Shown piece after piece: positions 51,581 to 59,908 of a stretch of DNA of 61,839 nt. The DNA is taken from NCBI GenBank assembly GCA_948537335.1, contig CAOUJG010000006.1, forward strand, positions 1 through 61,839. The letters are read 5' to 3'. The translations under genes were made by a program, and so were the position numbers. Source of the DNA: an uncultured Eubacteriales bacterium. GTDB lineage: Bacteria > Bacillota > Clostridia > Oscillospirales > Acutalibacteraceae. The notes beneath the pieces were generated by a model, which ran no database searches, was not told the DNA's origin, and saw nothing but the letters and a program-made list of their open reading frames with translations. The stretch's first letter is position 1; every line of letters begins with the position of its first letter.

Positions 51581-51626
51581 GCAAAAATCGCTAATTGGCG
51601 CGCTGCGCGTAGGGCGCGAAAGTGAA
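51581..51626. repeat. Intergenic repeat copy 2 (other copy 3585-3621)
   Basis: Begins GCAAAAATCGCTAATTGG and ends AGGGCGCGAAAGTGAAT. It is like the first copy but has about 9 extra bases (GCGCTGCGCGT region). It lies between the divergent rimP operon and the XRE regulator. Confidence 0.6.
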
Positions 51627-51721
51627 TATATGTCACAGAAAAAAGTAACTATCTGTGTTTTTTTGTAAAATAAACTTGATTTATACTAGGTTTGGATCTT
51701 TAATTGTAAAAAGGTGACGAA

Positions 51722-52147
51722 ATGCTATCACAAAAACTAAAAAAACTACGAGAAAATAGTGGCTACACCCAACTCCAAATCGCAAACGCCCTTAGTATAG
51801 AGCGCTCTACTTACACTTATTACGAAACTGGCAAAACTACTCCAGACATTAATACTATTATAAAGCTTGCAAAAATCTTTAATGTCTCGTATACCGACTT
51901 GTTTGAAACTGAAAAAAGCGAAGATAAAAAGACTTTAAAGGATTCGGGTGACGATCTTTATTGTTGCTACGATTCTAAACGGTTTAATCATATTTATGAG
52001 TTGTCTAAAAAAGAAAAAACTTTAATAAGCTTATATCGGGTACTCCCGGCCAAGGCTCAAGAGGATATCGTCAGCTCTTTAAAAAAAATCGTTGACGAAG
52101 GGTCTAAAAAGAAAAAGAAAGACAGCGGCAAAGAGAACAAAAAATAG
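51722..52147 (+). CDS. XRE family transcriptional regulator
   Basis: This 141-residue cytoplasmic protein has an N-terminal helix-turn-helix (about 4-60, LKKLRENSGYTQLQIANALS), an acidic middle and a Lys-rich C-terminus. ATG behind AAAGGTGA. It is divergent from rimP and followed by a terminator, so it is a single gene; its target is unknown, but the repeat copy just upstream is a candidate operator. Confidence 0.92.
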   Translation: MLSQKLKKLRENSGYTQLQIANALSIERSTYTYYETGKTTPDINTIIKLAKIFNVSYTDLFETEKSEDKKTLKDSGDDLYCCYDSKRFNHIYELSKKEKTLISLYRVLPAKAQEDIVSSLKKIVDEGSKKKKKDSGKENKK

Positions 52148-52167
52148 GTTTTGCAAGTGCAAATTTG

Positions 52168-52200
52168 AGAGGCTTTTGAGGAAGCCTCTTTTGTTTTGTT
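52168..52200 (+). terminator. Terminator after the XRE gene
   Basis: AGAGGCTT pairs with AAGCCTCT around TTGAGG, followed by TTTTGTTTTGTT. Confidence 0.88.
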
Positions 52201-52227
52201 GACAACAGCGCGCCGCGGTGAGATAAT
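52199..52227 (+). promoter_or_regulatory. Promoter of valS
   Basis: TTGACA, 17-bp spacer, GATAAT. The -35 box overlaps the tail of the preceding terminator. Confidence 0.72.
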
Positions 52228-52280
52228 ATTTAAAGTGAAACGAAAATTGTGAAAAAGAAAATAAAAAGGAGTTGCAAAAT

Positions 52281-54911
52281 TTGAGCAAAGAACTTTCGAA
52301 ATCTTACGACCCCAAAGAGGTTGAAGACAAAATATATAAATTTTGGCAAGATGGCGGATATTTTGGAGCTAAAATCGAAAAAGATAAGAAGCCGTATACT
52401 ATTGTGATGCCGCCGCCAAATATAACGGGTCAGCTGCACATGGGGCACGCTTTGGACGAGACTCTGCAGGATATTTTGATTCGCTTTAAGAGAATGCAGG
52501 GCTATGCGGCTCTTTGGGTGCCAGGCAAGGATCACGCCTCGATTGCTACGGAGGCGAAAATTGTGGAGGCCATGCAGAAGGAAGGCATTAAGAAGGAGGA
52601 CATTACCCGCGAGGACTTTTTGGAGCGTGCTTACGCGTGGAAAGAGAAATACGGCAACAAAATAAGCGAGCAGATAAAGAAAATGGGGGCTTCTTGCGAC
52701 TGGTCGCGCGAGCGCTTTACTATGGATGACGGCATGAAGGCCGCTGTTAACGAGGTTTTTGTGCGGCTTTACGAAAAGGGGCTTATTTATCGGGGCGAGA
52801 AGATAATTAATTGGTGCCCGGGGTGCAAGACGTCCATTTCTGACGCCGAGGTCGAATTTGCCGAGCGCGACGGGAATTTTTATCACTTAAATTACAAATT
52901 GTCCGACGAAACAGGCTATGTTGAGATCGCCACCACTAGGCCAGAGACGCTTTTGGGCGACACCGCCGTTGCAGTTAATCCGGACGACGACAGATATAAG
53001 CACTTGATTGGGAAGACCGTCGTTTTGCCGCTTGTTGGGCGAGAAATATCGATAATTGCGGACTCGTATGTGGATGTGGAATTTGGAACCGGCGTTGTTA
53101 AGATAACTCCGGCGCACGACCCGAACGATTTTGAAGTCGGCCTGCGCCATAACTTGCAGGTGATCAATGTTATGGACGAGAACGCCGTAATAAACGAAAA
53201 CGGAGGGGAATATTGTGGTCTTAACCGCTTTGAGGCGCGAAAAAAGATCGTGGAAGATCTAAAGCAAGCCGGTGCTTTGCTGAAAATCAAGCCGATTAAG
53301 CATAATGTGGGCGCTTGCTACCGCTGCCACGAGGTTATTGAGCCGCGGGTTTCCACTCAATGGTTTGTGAAGATGCAGCCGCTGGCGGGTCCTGCTATTG
53401 ACTGCGTTAAAAATGGCGACACGCGGTTTGTTCCGGCCCGGTTTGACAAGATATATTTCAACTGGCTCAACAATATTAAGGATTGGTGCGTCTCGCGCCA
53501 GCTGTGGTGGGGCCACCGGATTCCGGCTTATTACTGTCGGGCTTGTGACAACATGATGGTTTCTAAAACCGGCGTAAAAACTTGCGATAAATGCGGATCT
53601 GGCGACGTTTATCAGGATAGCGATATTCTTGACACCTGGTTTTCTGCTGCTTTGTGGCCTTTTGCAGCGTTGGGATGGCCGAATAAAACTGCAGAGTACG
53701 AATATTTTTACCCGACGGACACCTTGGTTACGGGCTATGATATCATCTTTTTTTGGGTTGTGCGGATGATTTTTTCTGCGCTTGAATACACCGGCAAGGC
53801 TCCGTTTAAAAACGTGCTGATTCACGGTTTGGCGCGGGATTCTCAAGGCCGAAAGATGTCAAAGTCGCTTGGTAATGGCGTAGACCCGCTTGAAATTATT
53901 GAAAACTACGGTGCCGACGCTTTGAGATTTTCTTTGGTGATCGGCAACAGCCCGGGCAACGACATGCGTTTTTCGGAGGAAAAAGTCAGCGCCAGTCGGA
54001 ATTTTGCCAACAAGCTGTGGAATGCCGCCAGGTTTATTCACATGAATATTGACGGTTTTGATGTCAAAAATGAGCTCTCAGACGGGTTGAATCTGGAAGA
54101 TAGCTGGATTTTGAGCTTGCTGAATTCTCTAACCCTTAGTGTGACGGAGAACTTGGAAAAGTTTGAGCTGGGAATTGCAGCGCAGAAGGTCTATGACTTT
54201 GTTTGGGACTACTTTTGCGACTGGTACATCGAGTTTGCGAAGATACGTATCCAGGAGGACGCCCAGTTGGCCGGGAATATTCGCTGTGTGCTGGTTTATG
54301 TTATGGACAAAATCTTAAAGCTGCTGCACCCGTTTATGCCCTTCGTTACGGAAGAAATCTGGCAAACGCTGCCCTGCGACGGCGAATCCATCATGATTTC
54401 GGAGTATCCTAAATTTGCAAAAGAGCTTTGCAATGAGAAGGCTGAGGGCGACATGCGTGCCATAATGGACGTGATAAAGGCTGTTCGTGCGCAGAGGGCT
54501 GAGATGAACGTGGTGCCGTCTAAAAAGACAAATCTGTTTATTGAGACCAAAAATGTGGATTTATTCAGGGAATGCGAGCTCTTCTTAAAAAAGATGGCCT
54601 ATGCAAAGGAAGTTGAGATATCGGATAATATCGAGATGGGCGAAGATGCTGTAACAATCGTGACGGCGGATGCCAAGATCTTCATTTTGATGGACGAACT
54701 TGTGGACAGACAAGCCGAGGTGGCTAGGCTAAAGAAGGAGCTCGAAGCAACGCAAAAAAGGCTTGATCAAGACGCAGCTAAGCTGAATAATGAGGCGTTT
54801 TTAGCAAAAGCGCCGGCGGCCGTAATTGATGGCGTTAAGAAGAATGTCCAGGCGCTGCGCGAAAAGGTCGCCTCTTTAGAAAGCTCTATTGCCAAATTGA
54901 AATTAAGCTAG
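52281..54911 (+). CDS. valS: Valyl-tRNA synthetase
   Basis: The 876 residues have HIGH as GQLHMGHALDE, CP1 editing domain (ATTRPETLLGDTAVAV), KMSKS as GRKMSKSLGN, a zinc-ribbon-like CRACDNMM/CDKCGSGD and a C-terminal coiled-coil (about 810-876) typical of ValS. AGGAG lies 9 bases before the TTG at 52281; the TTG at 52272 is directly adjacent to the SD and less likely. No T-box leader. Confidence 0.97.
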   Translation: MSKELSKSYDPKEVEDKIYKFWQDGGYFGAKIEKDKKPYTIVMPPPNITGQLHMGHALDETLQDILIRFKRMQGYAALWVPGKDHASIATEAKIVEAMQKEGIKKEDITREDFLERAYAWKEKYGNKISEQIKKMGASCDWSRERFTMDDGMKAAVNEVFVRLYEKGLIYRGEKIINWCPGCKTSISDAEVEFAERDGNFYHLNYKLSDETGYVEIATTRPETLLGDTAVAVNPDDDRYKHLIGKTVVLPLVGREISIIADSYVDVEFGTGVVKITPAHDPNDFEVGLRHNLQVINVMDENAVINENGGEYCGLNRFEARKKIVEDLKQAGALLKIKPIKHNVGACYRCHEVIEPRVSTQWFVKMQPLAGPAIDCVKNGDTRFVPARFDKIYFNWLNNIKDWCVSRQLWWGHRIPAYYCRACDNMMVSKTGVKTCDKCGSGDVYQDSDILDTWFSAALWPFAALGWPNKTAEYEYFYPTDTLVTGYDIIFFWVVRMIFSALEYTGKAPFKNVLIHGLARDSQGRKMSKSLGNGVDPLEIIENYGADALRFSLVIGNSPGNDMRFSEEKVSASRNFANKLWNAARFIHMNIDGFDVKNELSDGLNLEDSWILSLLNSLTLSVTENLEKFELGIAAQKVYDFVWDYFCDWYIEFAKIRIQEDAQLAGNIRCVLVYVMDKILKLLHPFMPFVTEEIWQTLPCDGESIMISEYPKFAKELCNEKAEGDMRAIMDVIKAVRAQRAEMNVVPSKKTNLFIETKNVDLFRECELFLKKMAYAKEVEISDNIEMGEDAVTIVTADAKIFILMDELVDRQAEVARLKKELEATQKRLDQDAAKLNNEAFLAKAPAAVIDGVKKNVQALREKVASLESSIAKLKLS

Positions 54912-54944
54912 GCTGGGCCGACTTTAGAAAAAGGAGCTTTTGCT

Positions 54945-55358
54945 ATGAAGGTGCTTGGGGTGGACTTGGGCTTGGCTCGGACGGGGATTGCTATATCGGA
55001 CTACAACCAGGTTTTGGCGTCGCCGCTTTGTGTCATTAAAGAGAAAGACAATGAGGTTTTGGCTCAAAAGGTCGGCCAAATCTGTGCGGATGAAGGCATT
55101 CAAAGGATTGTTGTAGGTTTGCCTAAAAATATGGACGGCTCCGAGGGCGCAAGCGCTCAAAACGCAAGAACATTTGCTGACATGTTGAGTAAAATTACAA
55201 ATCTGCCAATTTTTATGGTCGATGAGCGCGGCACGACTATCACCGCGACTAATTTTCTTAACGACGTCAATGTTCGAGGAAAAAAGAGAAAAAACGTTGT
55301 AGACGCCGTTGCGGCAACGGTTATCTTGCAAAATTATCTGGACTCTTGCGATAAATAA
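54945..55358 (+). CDS. ruvX: Holliday junction resolvase-like RuvX (YqgF)
   Basis: The 137-residue RNase H-like protein has VLGVDLGLARTGIAISD with the first catalytic Asp, IVVGLPKNMDGSEGA and DERGTTITA, with the last Asp in VDAVAATVIL. It also acts in 16S pre-rRNA end processing in other bacteria. ATG behind AAAGGAG. It follows valS by 33 bases. Confidence 0.95.
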   Translation: MKVLGVDLGLARTGIAISDYNQVLASPLCVIKEKDNEVLAQKVGQICADEGIQRIVVGLPKNMDGSEGASAQNARTFADMLSKITNLPIFMVDERGTTITATNFLNDVNVRGKKRKNVVDAVAATVILQNYLDSCDK

Positions 55359-55482
55359 TTTTTGCGGGGCTCTAATATATATTATCCATAATAATTTGTG
55401 CTTGATTTTTATTTTTAGATATTTTATAATTATTATCGATTTTAGTTTTTTTATTTTTTGTTGACGTTGGAGGTTTTGCTTT

Positions 55483-57585
55483 TTGCATGTGGAGGTTGCC
55501 TCTGGTGCGGGGTTTTGCTTTGGTGTGAGCAGGGCTGTATCTGCTGTGGAGGGGCTTTTGGCCGAGGGTAAGCTGGTTTGCACTTTGGGGCCGATTATAC
55601 ATAATACTTATATGGTTGAGAAGCTTGAACAAAAAGGCGTTCGCGTGGTTGATTGTCCGGAGGATGTTCGACCCGAGAAGGACGAAGTTTTGGTTATACG
55701 CTCCCATGGAGTGGCCCGCGATGCCATTGAAAAAATAAAGAAGCTAAACGTAATGTACCTTGACGCGACGTGCCCGTTTGTAAAAAAAATTCACAACATT
55801 GTGTCTGATACCTCAAGAAATGCTGATGTAATCTTGATTGCTGGGGATAAAAATCACCCGGAAGTCGTTGGAATCGCTGGTCATTGCAATGCGGACTTCT
55901 ATATTTTTAGTGATTACGAGGAATTATTGGATATAATAAAGAAGAATGGCGAAGTTTTGGCGCGGGCAAATGTTTTGGTCGTTGCACAGACTACTTTTAG
56001 CGTGTCTCAGTGGCGGCGCTGTGTGGACTTTTTACGCTCGAAGGTTGAAGGTATTAAGGTTTTTAACACAATATGTGGAGCTACCGCTAGCCGGCAGGAT
56101 GAGGCTTGTAAGTTATCTAAAAAGGCCGACGTTATGCTTGTTATCGGGGGGCGAAAAAGCTCTAACACCGCGAAGCTATTTGATATTTGCCAAAAAAATT
56201 GTAAATCTTTTTTTATAGAAACTGCGGATGATTTGCAATTTGATGATATAAAAAAAGCGAAATTAATTGGAATTACCGCCGGGGCATCGACGCCGGTTGA
56301 TATTATAGAGGAGGTTAAACGGAAGATGGAAGATTTTTTGGAGAATAATGATGATGTTGGGCAGAGCGAAGGGGAAGAGGCAAATTTTGAGCAAATGCTG
56401 GAGGAATCTTTAAAGAGCTTGACGACGGATGATAAGGTGGTTGGAACGGTTGTTGGGATCGCTCCGAATGAGGTTTATGTGGATGTTGGTCGCAAGCAAG
56501 CTGGGTTTATTCCGGCCGGTGAGCTCTCTAACGATCCTAACGTTAAGCCTGAGGACGTTGTTAAGATCGGCGATGAGCTGAATCTTTTGATTATGCGCAC
56601 TAATGACCAGGATGGAACTATTATGCTCTCTAAGAAGCGAATTGACGCGCTGGAGGGCTTTAAGGATATTATTGAGGCCAAGGAGAACGGCACTGTTTTG
56701 TCTGGCAAGGTTACTAACGTCATAAATGGCGGCATTATCGTGGTTACCAACGGCATTAAGGTGTTTGTTCCGGCTTCGCTTGCCACGGCTTCTCGCGGCG
56801 AAAGCTTGGAGGACTTGAAGGGCAAAGAGGTTAAGCTTCGGATTATAGACGTTAACGAGCGACGCAGGAGAGCTGTGGGCTCGATTCGCTCGGTCTTGAT
56901 GGATGCTAAAAAAGCGGATATTGAGAGCTTTTTCGATACTCTTGAAGTGGGCAAACCCCTTCGTGGCAAGGTTAAGTCGTTTACTAACTATGGCGCTTTT
57001 ATTGATTTGGGGCCAATTGATGGGATGGTTCATGTTTCTGAACTGTCTTGGGATCGGGTTAAGCACCCTTCTGACGTTTTGAATTTGGGCGACGAAGTTG
57101 AGGTTTGGGTTAAGAGCTTTGACAAGGACGCTGGGAAGATTTCTTTGACTTATAAAGATAACGGCGAGAATCCTTGGGAGACGCTTAAGAATGACTACCC
57201 GGTGGGGAGCGTTGTTGATGCTAAGATTGTTGGTTTGACGGATTACGGCGCTTTTGCTAACTTTTTGCCGGGCATTGACGGGCTGATTCATGTTTCTCAG
57301 ATCTCTAACCGTCGGGTTGATAAACCGCGCGATGTTTTGTCGATTGGCGACGTAGTTAAGGCCGCAATTATTGACATTGACTTTGACCGCCATAGAATCA
57401 GTTTGTCGATTAAAGCTTTGCTTGAGGATAAGGGCGACGAGGACGGCTCAGATGAAGGGGAAATGAATTCGGCCGATGATGTGCCATCTGAGGCAGATAA
57501 TCATGCTAATACAGAGGAAGCCCTTGCTAGCGGTGAGGCGGAGTCTGAAAAAACTGAAGATACCGACACCTCTGCGGATGAATAG
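55483..57585 (+). CDS. ispH: IspH fused to four S1 domains (4-hydroxy-3-methylbut-2-enyl diphosphate reductase / ribosomal S1-like)
   Basis: Residues 1-280 are IspH, the last enzyme of the MEP isoprenoid pathway, with 4Fe-4S cysteines in GFCFGV (12), ATCPFV (about 96) and TICGAT (about 195). After an acidic linker, residues about 320-660 hold four S1 repeats; the third and fourth have the strongest RNA-binding signatures (NYGAFIDLGPIDGMVHVSEL, DYGAFANFLPGIDGLIHV). This fusion is known in Clostridia and gives them their S1-like protein. The start is TTG, 9 bases after GGAGG. The C-terminal tail is acidic. Confidence 0.95.
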   Translation: MHVEVASGAGFCFGVSRAVSAVEGLLAEGKLVCTLGPIIHNTYMVEKLEQKGVRVVDCPEDVRPEKDEVLVIRSHGVARDAIEKIKKLNVMYLDATCPFVKKIHNIVSDTSRNADVILIAGDKNHPEVVGIAGHCNADFYIFSDYEELLDIIKKNGEVLARANVLVVAQTTFSVSQWRRCVDFLRSKVEGIKVFNTICGATASRQDEACKLSKKADVMLVIGGRKSSNTAKLFDICQKNCKSFFIETADDLQFDDIKKAKLIGITAGASTPVDIIEEVKRKMEDFLENNDDVGQSEGEEANFEQMLEESLKSLTTDDKVVGTVVGIAPNEVYVDVGRKQAGFIPAGELSNDPNVKPEDVVKIGDELNLLIMRTNDQDGTIMLSKKRIDALEGFKDIIEAKENGTVLSGKVTNVINGGIIVVTNGIKVFVPASLATASRGESLEDLKGKEVKLRIIDVNERRRRAVGSIRSVLMDAKKADIESFFDTLEVGKPLRGKVKSFTNYGAFIDLGPIDGMVHVSELSWDRVKHPSDVLNLGDEVEVWVKSFDKDAGKISLTYKDNGENPWETLKNDYPVGSVVDAKIVGLTDYGAFANFLPGIDGLIHVSQISNRRVDKPRDVLSIGDVVKAAIIDIDFDRHRISLSIKALLEDKGDEDGSDEGEMNSADDVPSEADNHANTEEALASGEAESEKTEDTDTSADE

Positions 57586-57599
57586 TGTTAAAAAATGTG

Positions 57600-57628
57600 T
57601 TGCAAAAATTCGCTTTGTGTGGTATAAT
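57600..57628 (+). promoter_or_regulatory. Promoter of rplS
   Basis: TTGCAA, 17-bp spacer, TATAAT. Confidence 0.75.
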
Positions 57629-57635
57629 ATTAAAA

Positions 57636-57722
57636 CTGATGGCCGCTGATGAAAATTTTGTCGGTGGGGTTTAATTTGTAGCCTTTGCGCTGCTGATTAA
57701 GGCGAGCAGTCCGCTGCTTTTT
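57636..57722 (+). promoter_or_regulatory. L19 leader / possible attenuator before rplS
   Basis: The leader before rplS contains AGCAG (57705-57709) that can pair either with GCTGCT upstream (57689-57694) or with CTGCT downstream (57714-57718), the second followed by TTTTT. This suggests a switch between antiterminator and terminator, as in L19 leader autoregulation. The match to the known leader family was not tested. Confidence 0.45.
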
Positions 57723-57754
57723 GTATGACTGCTTTATATTTTGGAGGATGGATT

Positions 57755-58099
57755 ATGGATGCATTGAAAATTATTTCGCAGGATTCTGTGAAAAGCGAAG
57801 TGCCGGAGTTTAATATTGGCGATACGGTTAAGGTTAGTGTTAATATTAAAGAGGGCGAGAGGGAAAGAATCCAGATGTTTGAAGGCACTGTTATTGCTCG
57901 CAAGGGCAGCGGTGTTGCAGAGACTTTTACTGTTCGTCGGGTTTCTTATGGTGTTGGCGTGGAGAGGGTTTTTCCGCTTCATTCTCCTAATGTGAAGGAT
58001 ATTAAGGTCACTCGGCATGGTAAAGTTTGCAGAAGTAAACTTTATTATTTGCGCGATAGATTGGGCAAAGCTGCTAAGGTTAAAGAGAAAATTCGCTAA
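57755..58099 (+). CDS. rplS: Ribosomal protein bL19
   Basis: The 114-residue protein shows IISQDSVKSEVPEFNIGDTV, FEGTVIARKGSGVAETFTVR and YYLRDRLGKAAKVKE. It lies at the subunit interface. The start is ATG behind GGAGG; the longer frame is excluded. A structured leader precedes it and lepB follows after 69 bases. Confidence 0.97.
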   Translation: MDALKIISQDSVKSEVPEFNIGDTVKVSVNIKEGERERIQMFEGTVIARKGSGVAETFTVRRVSYGVGVERVFPLHSPNVKDIKVTRHGKVCRSKLYYLRDRLGKAAKVKEKIR

Positions 58100-58168
58100 A
58101 GCTTAATTTGGGGGCCTTGTGTCCCTACTTTTATATTTTTGTTGCAGTAAAAATATGGAGGTGCTTTT

Positions 58169-58756
58169 ATGGACGCCAAGACACGCGGTGTTGTTATTAA
58201 TGGGTCTTTAGATAATGGGAATGTATCTAGGGTTATTAAAGAGGTCTTTGAGTGGGGAAGCTCGTTGCTTTTTGCTTTTTCTACGTGCTTTTTTATTACT
58301 ATTTTTGTTATGTTCTTTACCGTTTCTGGCGACTCAATGTTACCGACTCTGCATGATGGTGACAAGTTGCTGGTGTATAAGTTTATGTATACCCCGAAAA
58401 GAGGCGACATTGTTACTATTGACACTAATGAACAGCTGGGCAAAAATATTATAAAGCGCGTTATTGGCCTTCCGGGAGACACCGTTAAAATTGATTACGA
58501 TAAGCACGAAGTTTACGTGAACGGCCAACTTTTAAAGGAAGATTATATTAACGACCCCACTGCACTGAGTGGCGACGGGGCTATGCTTAATAATACTGTA
58601 TATTTGCTGTCCGATGGTCGTATTTGCGTTTTGGGCGATAATCGGAACCATTCGATGGACAGTAGGTTTGGGAAAATTGGTTTTGTGTATGTAAATAAAC
58701 TTTATGGCTCTGTGTTTTTGAGGTATTGGCCTATGGGAGATTTCCGAATTTTTTAA
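58169..58756 (+). CDS. lepB: Type I signal peptidase
   Basis: LepB removes signal peptides outside the membrane. The 195 residues have one N-terminal helix (about 31-52), the catalytic Ser in SGDSMLPTL and the catalytic Lys in IIKRVIGLPGD, then YLLSDGRICVLGDNRNHSMDSR. ATG behind TGGAGGTG. Terminator follows. Confidence 0.96.
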   Translation: MDAKTRGVVINGSLDNGNVSRVIKEVFEWGSSLLFAFSTCFFITIFVMFFTVSGDSMLPTLHDGDKLLVYKFMYTPKRGDIVTIDTNEQLGKNIIKRVIGLPGDTVKIDYDKHEVYVNGQLLKEDYINDPTALSGDGAMLNNTVYLLSDGRICVLGDNRNHSMDSRFGKIGFVYVNKLYGSVFLRYWPMGDFRIF

Positions 58757-58771
58757 ATTGTTTTTATAAAG

Positions 58772-58820
58772 GCGCTCTTCATTTCGGTTTAACTTGATTT
58801 GAAGAGTGCTATTTTTTTTG
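58772..58820 (+). terminator. Terminator of rplS-lepB
   Basis: GCGCTCTTCA pairs with TGAAGAGTGC (one G-T pair), followed by a run of eight T. Confidence 0.88.
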
Positions 58821-58835
58821 CCTTTAAAATAAAAA

Positions 58836-59765
58836 TTAAATTATGCTCATCAAAAAGCTAACTAAAGGGACTGTCACAAGGCTGCAAGCGCTGGTGATTA
58901 ACAATATTGCTATGGCATACTCTGCGTTGTTGTTATACTTTTTTGCTAAAATGGCGATTGCGGACATTGAGGGCAGCGCGCAGAGCAGGACGACTGTTTT
59001 GGCGATGCTTTCTGCAATTGGGATAAACTTTAGGGCTGACCAAATTGCTATTGGGAACAAAATCATTTTGAAGAGGATCAGGATGTATATTTCGAGACTT
59101 ATCAGGTATTTTTTGATGTTGAAAAAGCAAAAAAGTCCGCCGATGTATATCATGGAAAGCGCTGGAGTCATCTTCCCAAGCGGAGCCAGGACTAAGAATA
59201 TCATTTTGGGTAGTTTTAAGCCCAGTGAGACGGCAGTTAGTGAGAAAATTATTGCTAACAGTGCTGGATTTATGAAGTTTTTTAAGCATTTAAAGTTGTA
59301 TGCATTCAGGTTTGAGGCCAGTTTTACGCCCAAGGTCCAGAGCATAAATTGGTCTACAACTATGCACAAAGACATAAAAATTCCTCCCTCTTTGCCGTAC
59401 AGCGCTAAAATCAGTGGAATACCGATGAAACCTGCATTTGAGAAAGTCGCCATGGCTTTGTAAATGTTAGCTTTTTTAGGATCAAAATTGAAGAACCGCA
59501 CTATAATGCAGTTTGAAAGATATAAAAGCACGAAAGAAGCCAGGTATACTATAAATATGGGCGATGCGGCGATTAAATCGCCTAAAGACGGGCCTGCCAA
59601 GAGATTACAGATCAGCATGATGGGCATTGAGACGTTTATTATGAATTTTGATATTGAGTTGAGTGAGGATTCATCGAAGATTTTGCATTTGACGCATAAA
59701 ATTCCGATTGCAACAAAAAAGGCGAAGACAAACAGTTGCTGCAAAATAATAAAAAATTGTGCCAT
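58836..59765 (-). CDS. AEC family transporter (auxin-efflux-carrier-like permease)
   Basis: This 309-residue membrane protein has about ten hydrophobic helices in two halves, with a SMPIMLICNLL near the start and a central FSNAGFIGIPLILALYGKEG signature typical of AEC proteins, which export or import small organic acids. The ATG at 59765 is behind AAGGAGG; a longer frame upstream is not supported. It follows, on the minus strand, a Rossmann protein, with a hairpin between. Confidence 0.9.
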   Translation of the reverse strand: MAQFFIILQQLFVFAFFVAIGILCVKCKIFDESSLNSISKFIINVSMPIMLICNLLAGPSLGDLIAASPIFIVYLASFVLLYLSNCIIVRFFNFDPKKANIYKAMATFSNAGFIGIPLILALYGKEGGIFMSLCIVVDQFMLWTLGVKLASNLNAYNFKCLKNFINPALLAIIFSLTAVSLGLKLPKMIFLVLAPLGKMTPALSMIYIGGLFCFFNIKKYLISLEIYILILFKMILFPIAIWSALKFIPIAESIAKTVVLLCALPSMSAIAILAKKYNNNAEYAIAILLITSACSLVTVPLVSFLMSII

Positions 59766-59800
59766 GATCAAAACCTCCTTAGTTGGGCATGCTGCATAAA

Positions 59801-59875
59801 AAGAAAAAAGCCCCTTCCTGCTAAAATTCTGCCGCAAATTTAAAAATATCGCGTGCATTATAAGTCAAGAAGGGG
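59801..59875 (-). terminator. Long-loop terminator or attenuator between the Rossmann-fold gene and the AEC gene
   Basis: Minus strand CCCCTTC pairs with GAAGGGG across about 51 bases and is followed by CTTTTTTCTTTTT. The long loop leaves room for other pairing, so it may be a regulated terminator of the upstream gene. Confidence 0.5.
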
Positions 59876-59908
59876 AGAGACGAGATTTCTTTGTTTTATC
59901 TAGATTTT

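Noticed and set aside
56410..57393. 327-residue minus-strand ORF opposite the S1 domains
   Set aside because: It is antisense to conserved S1 repeats; its repeats simply mirror them.
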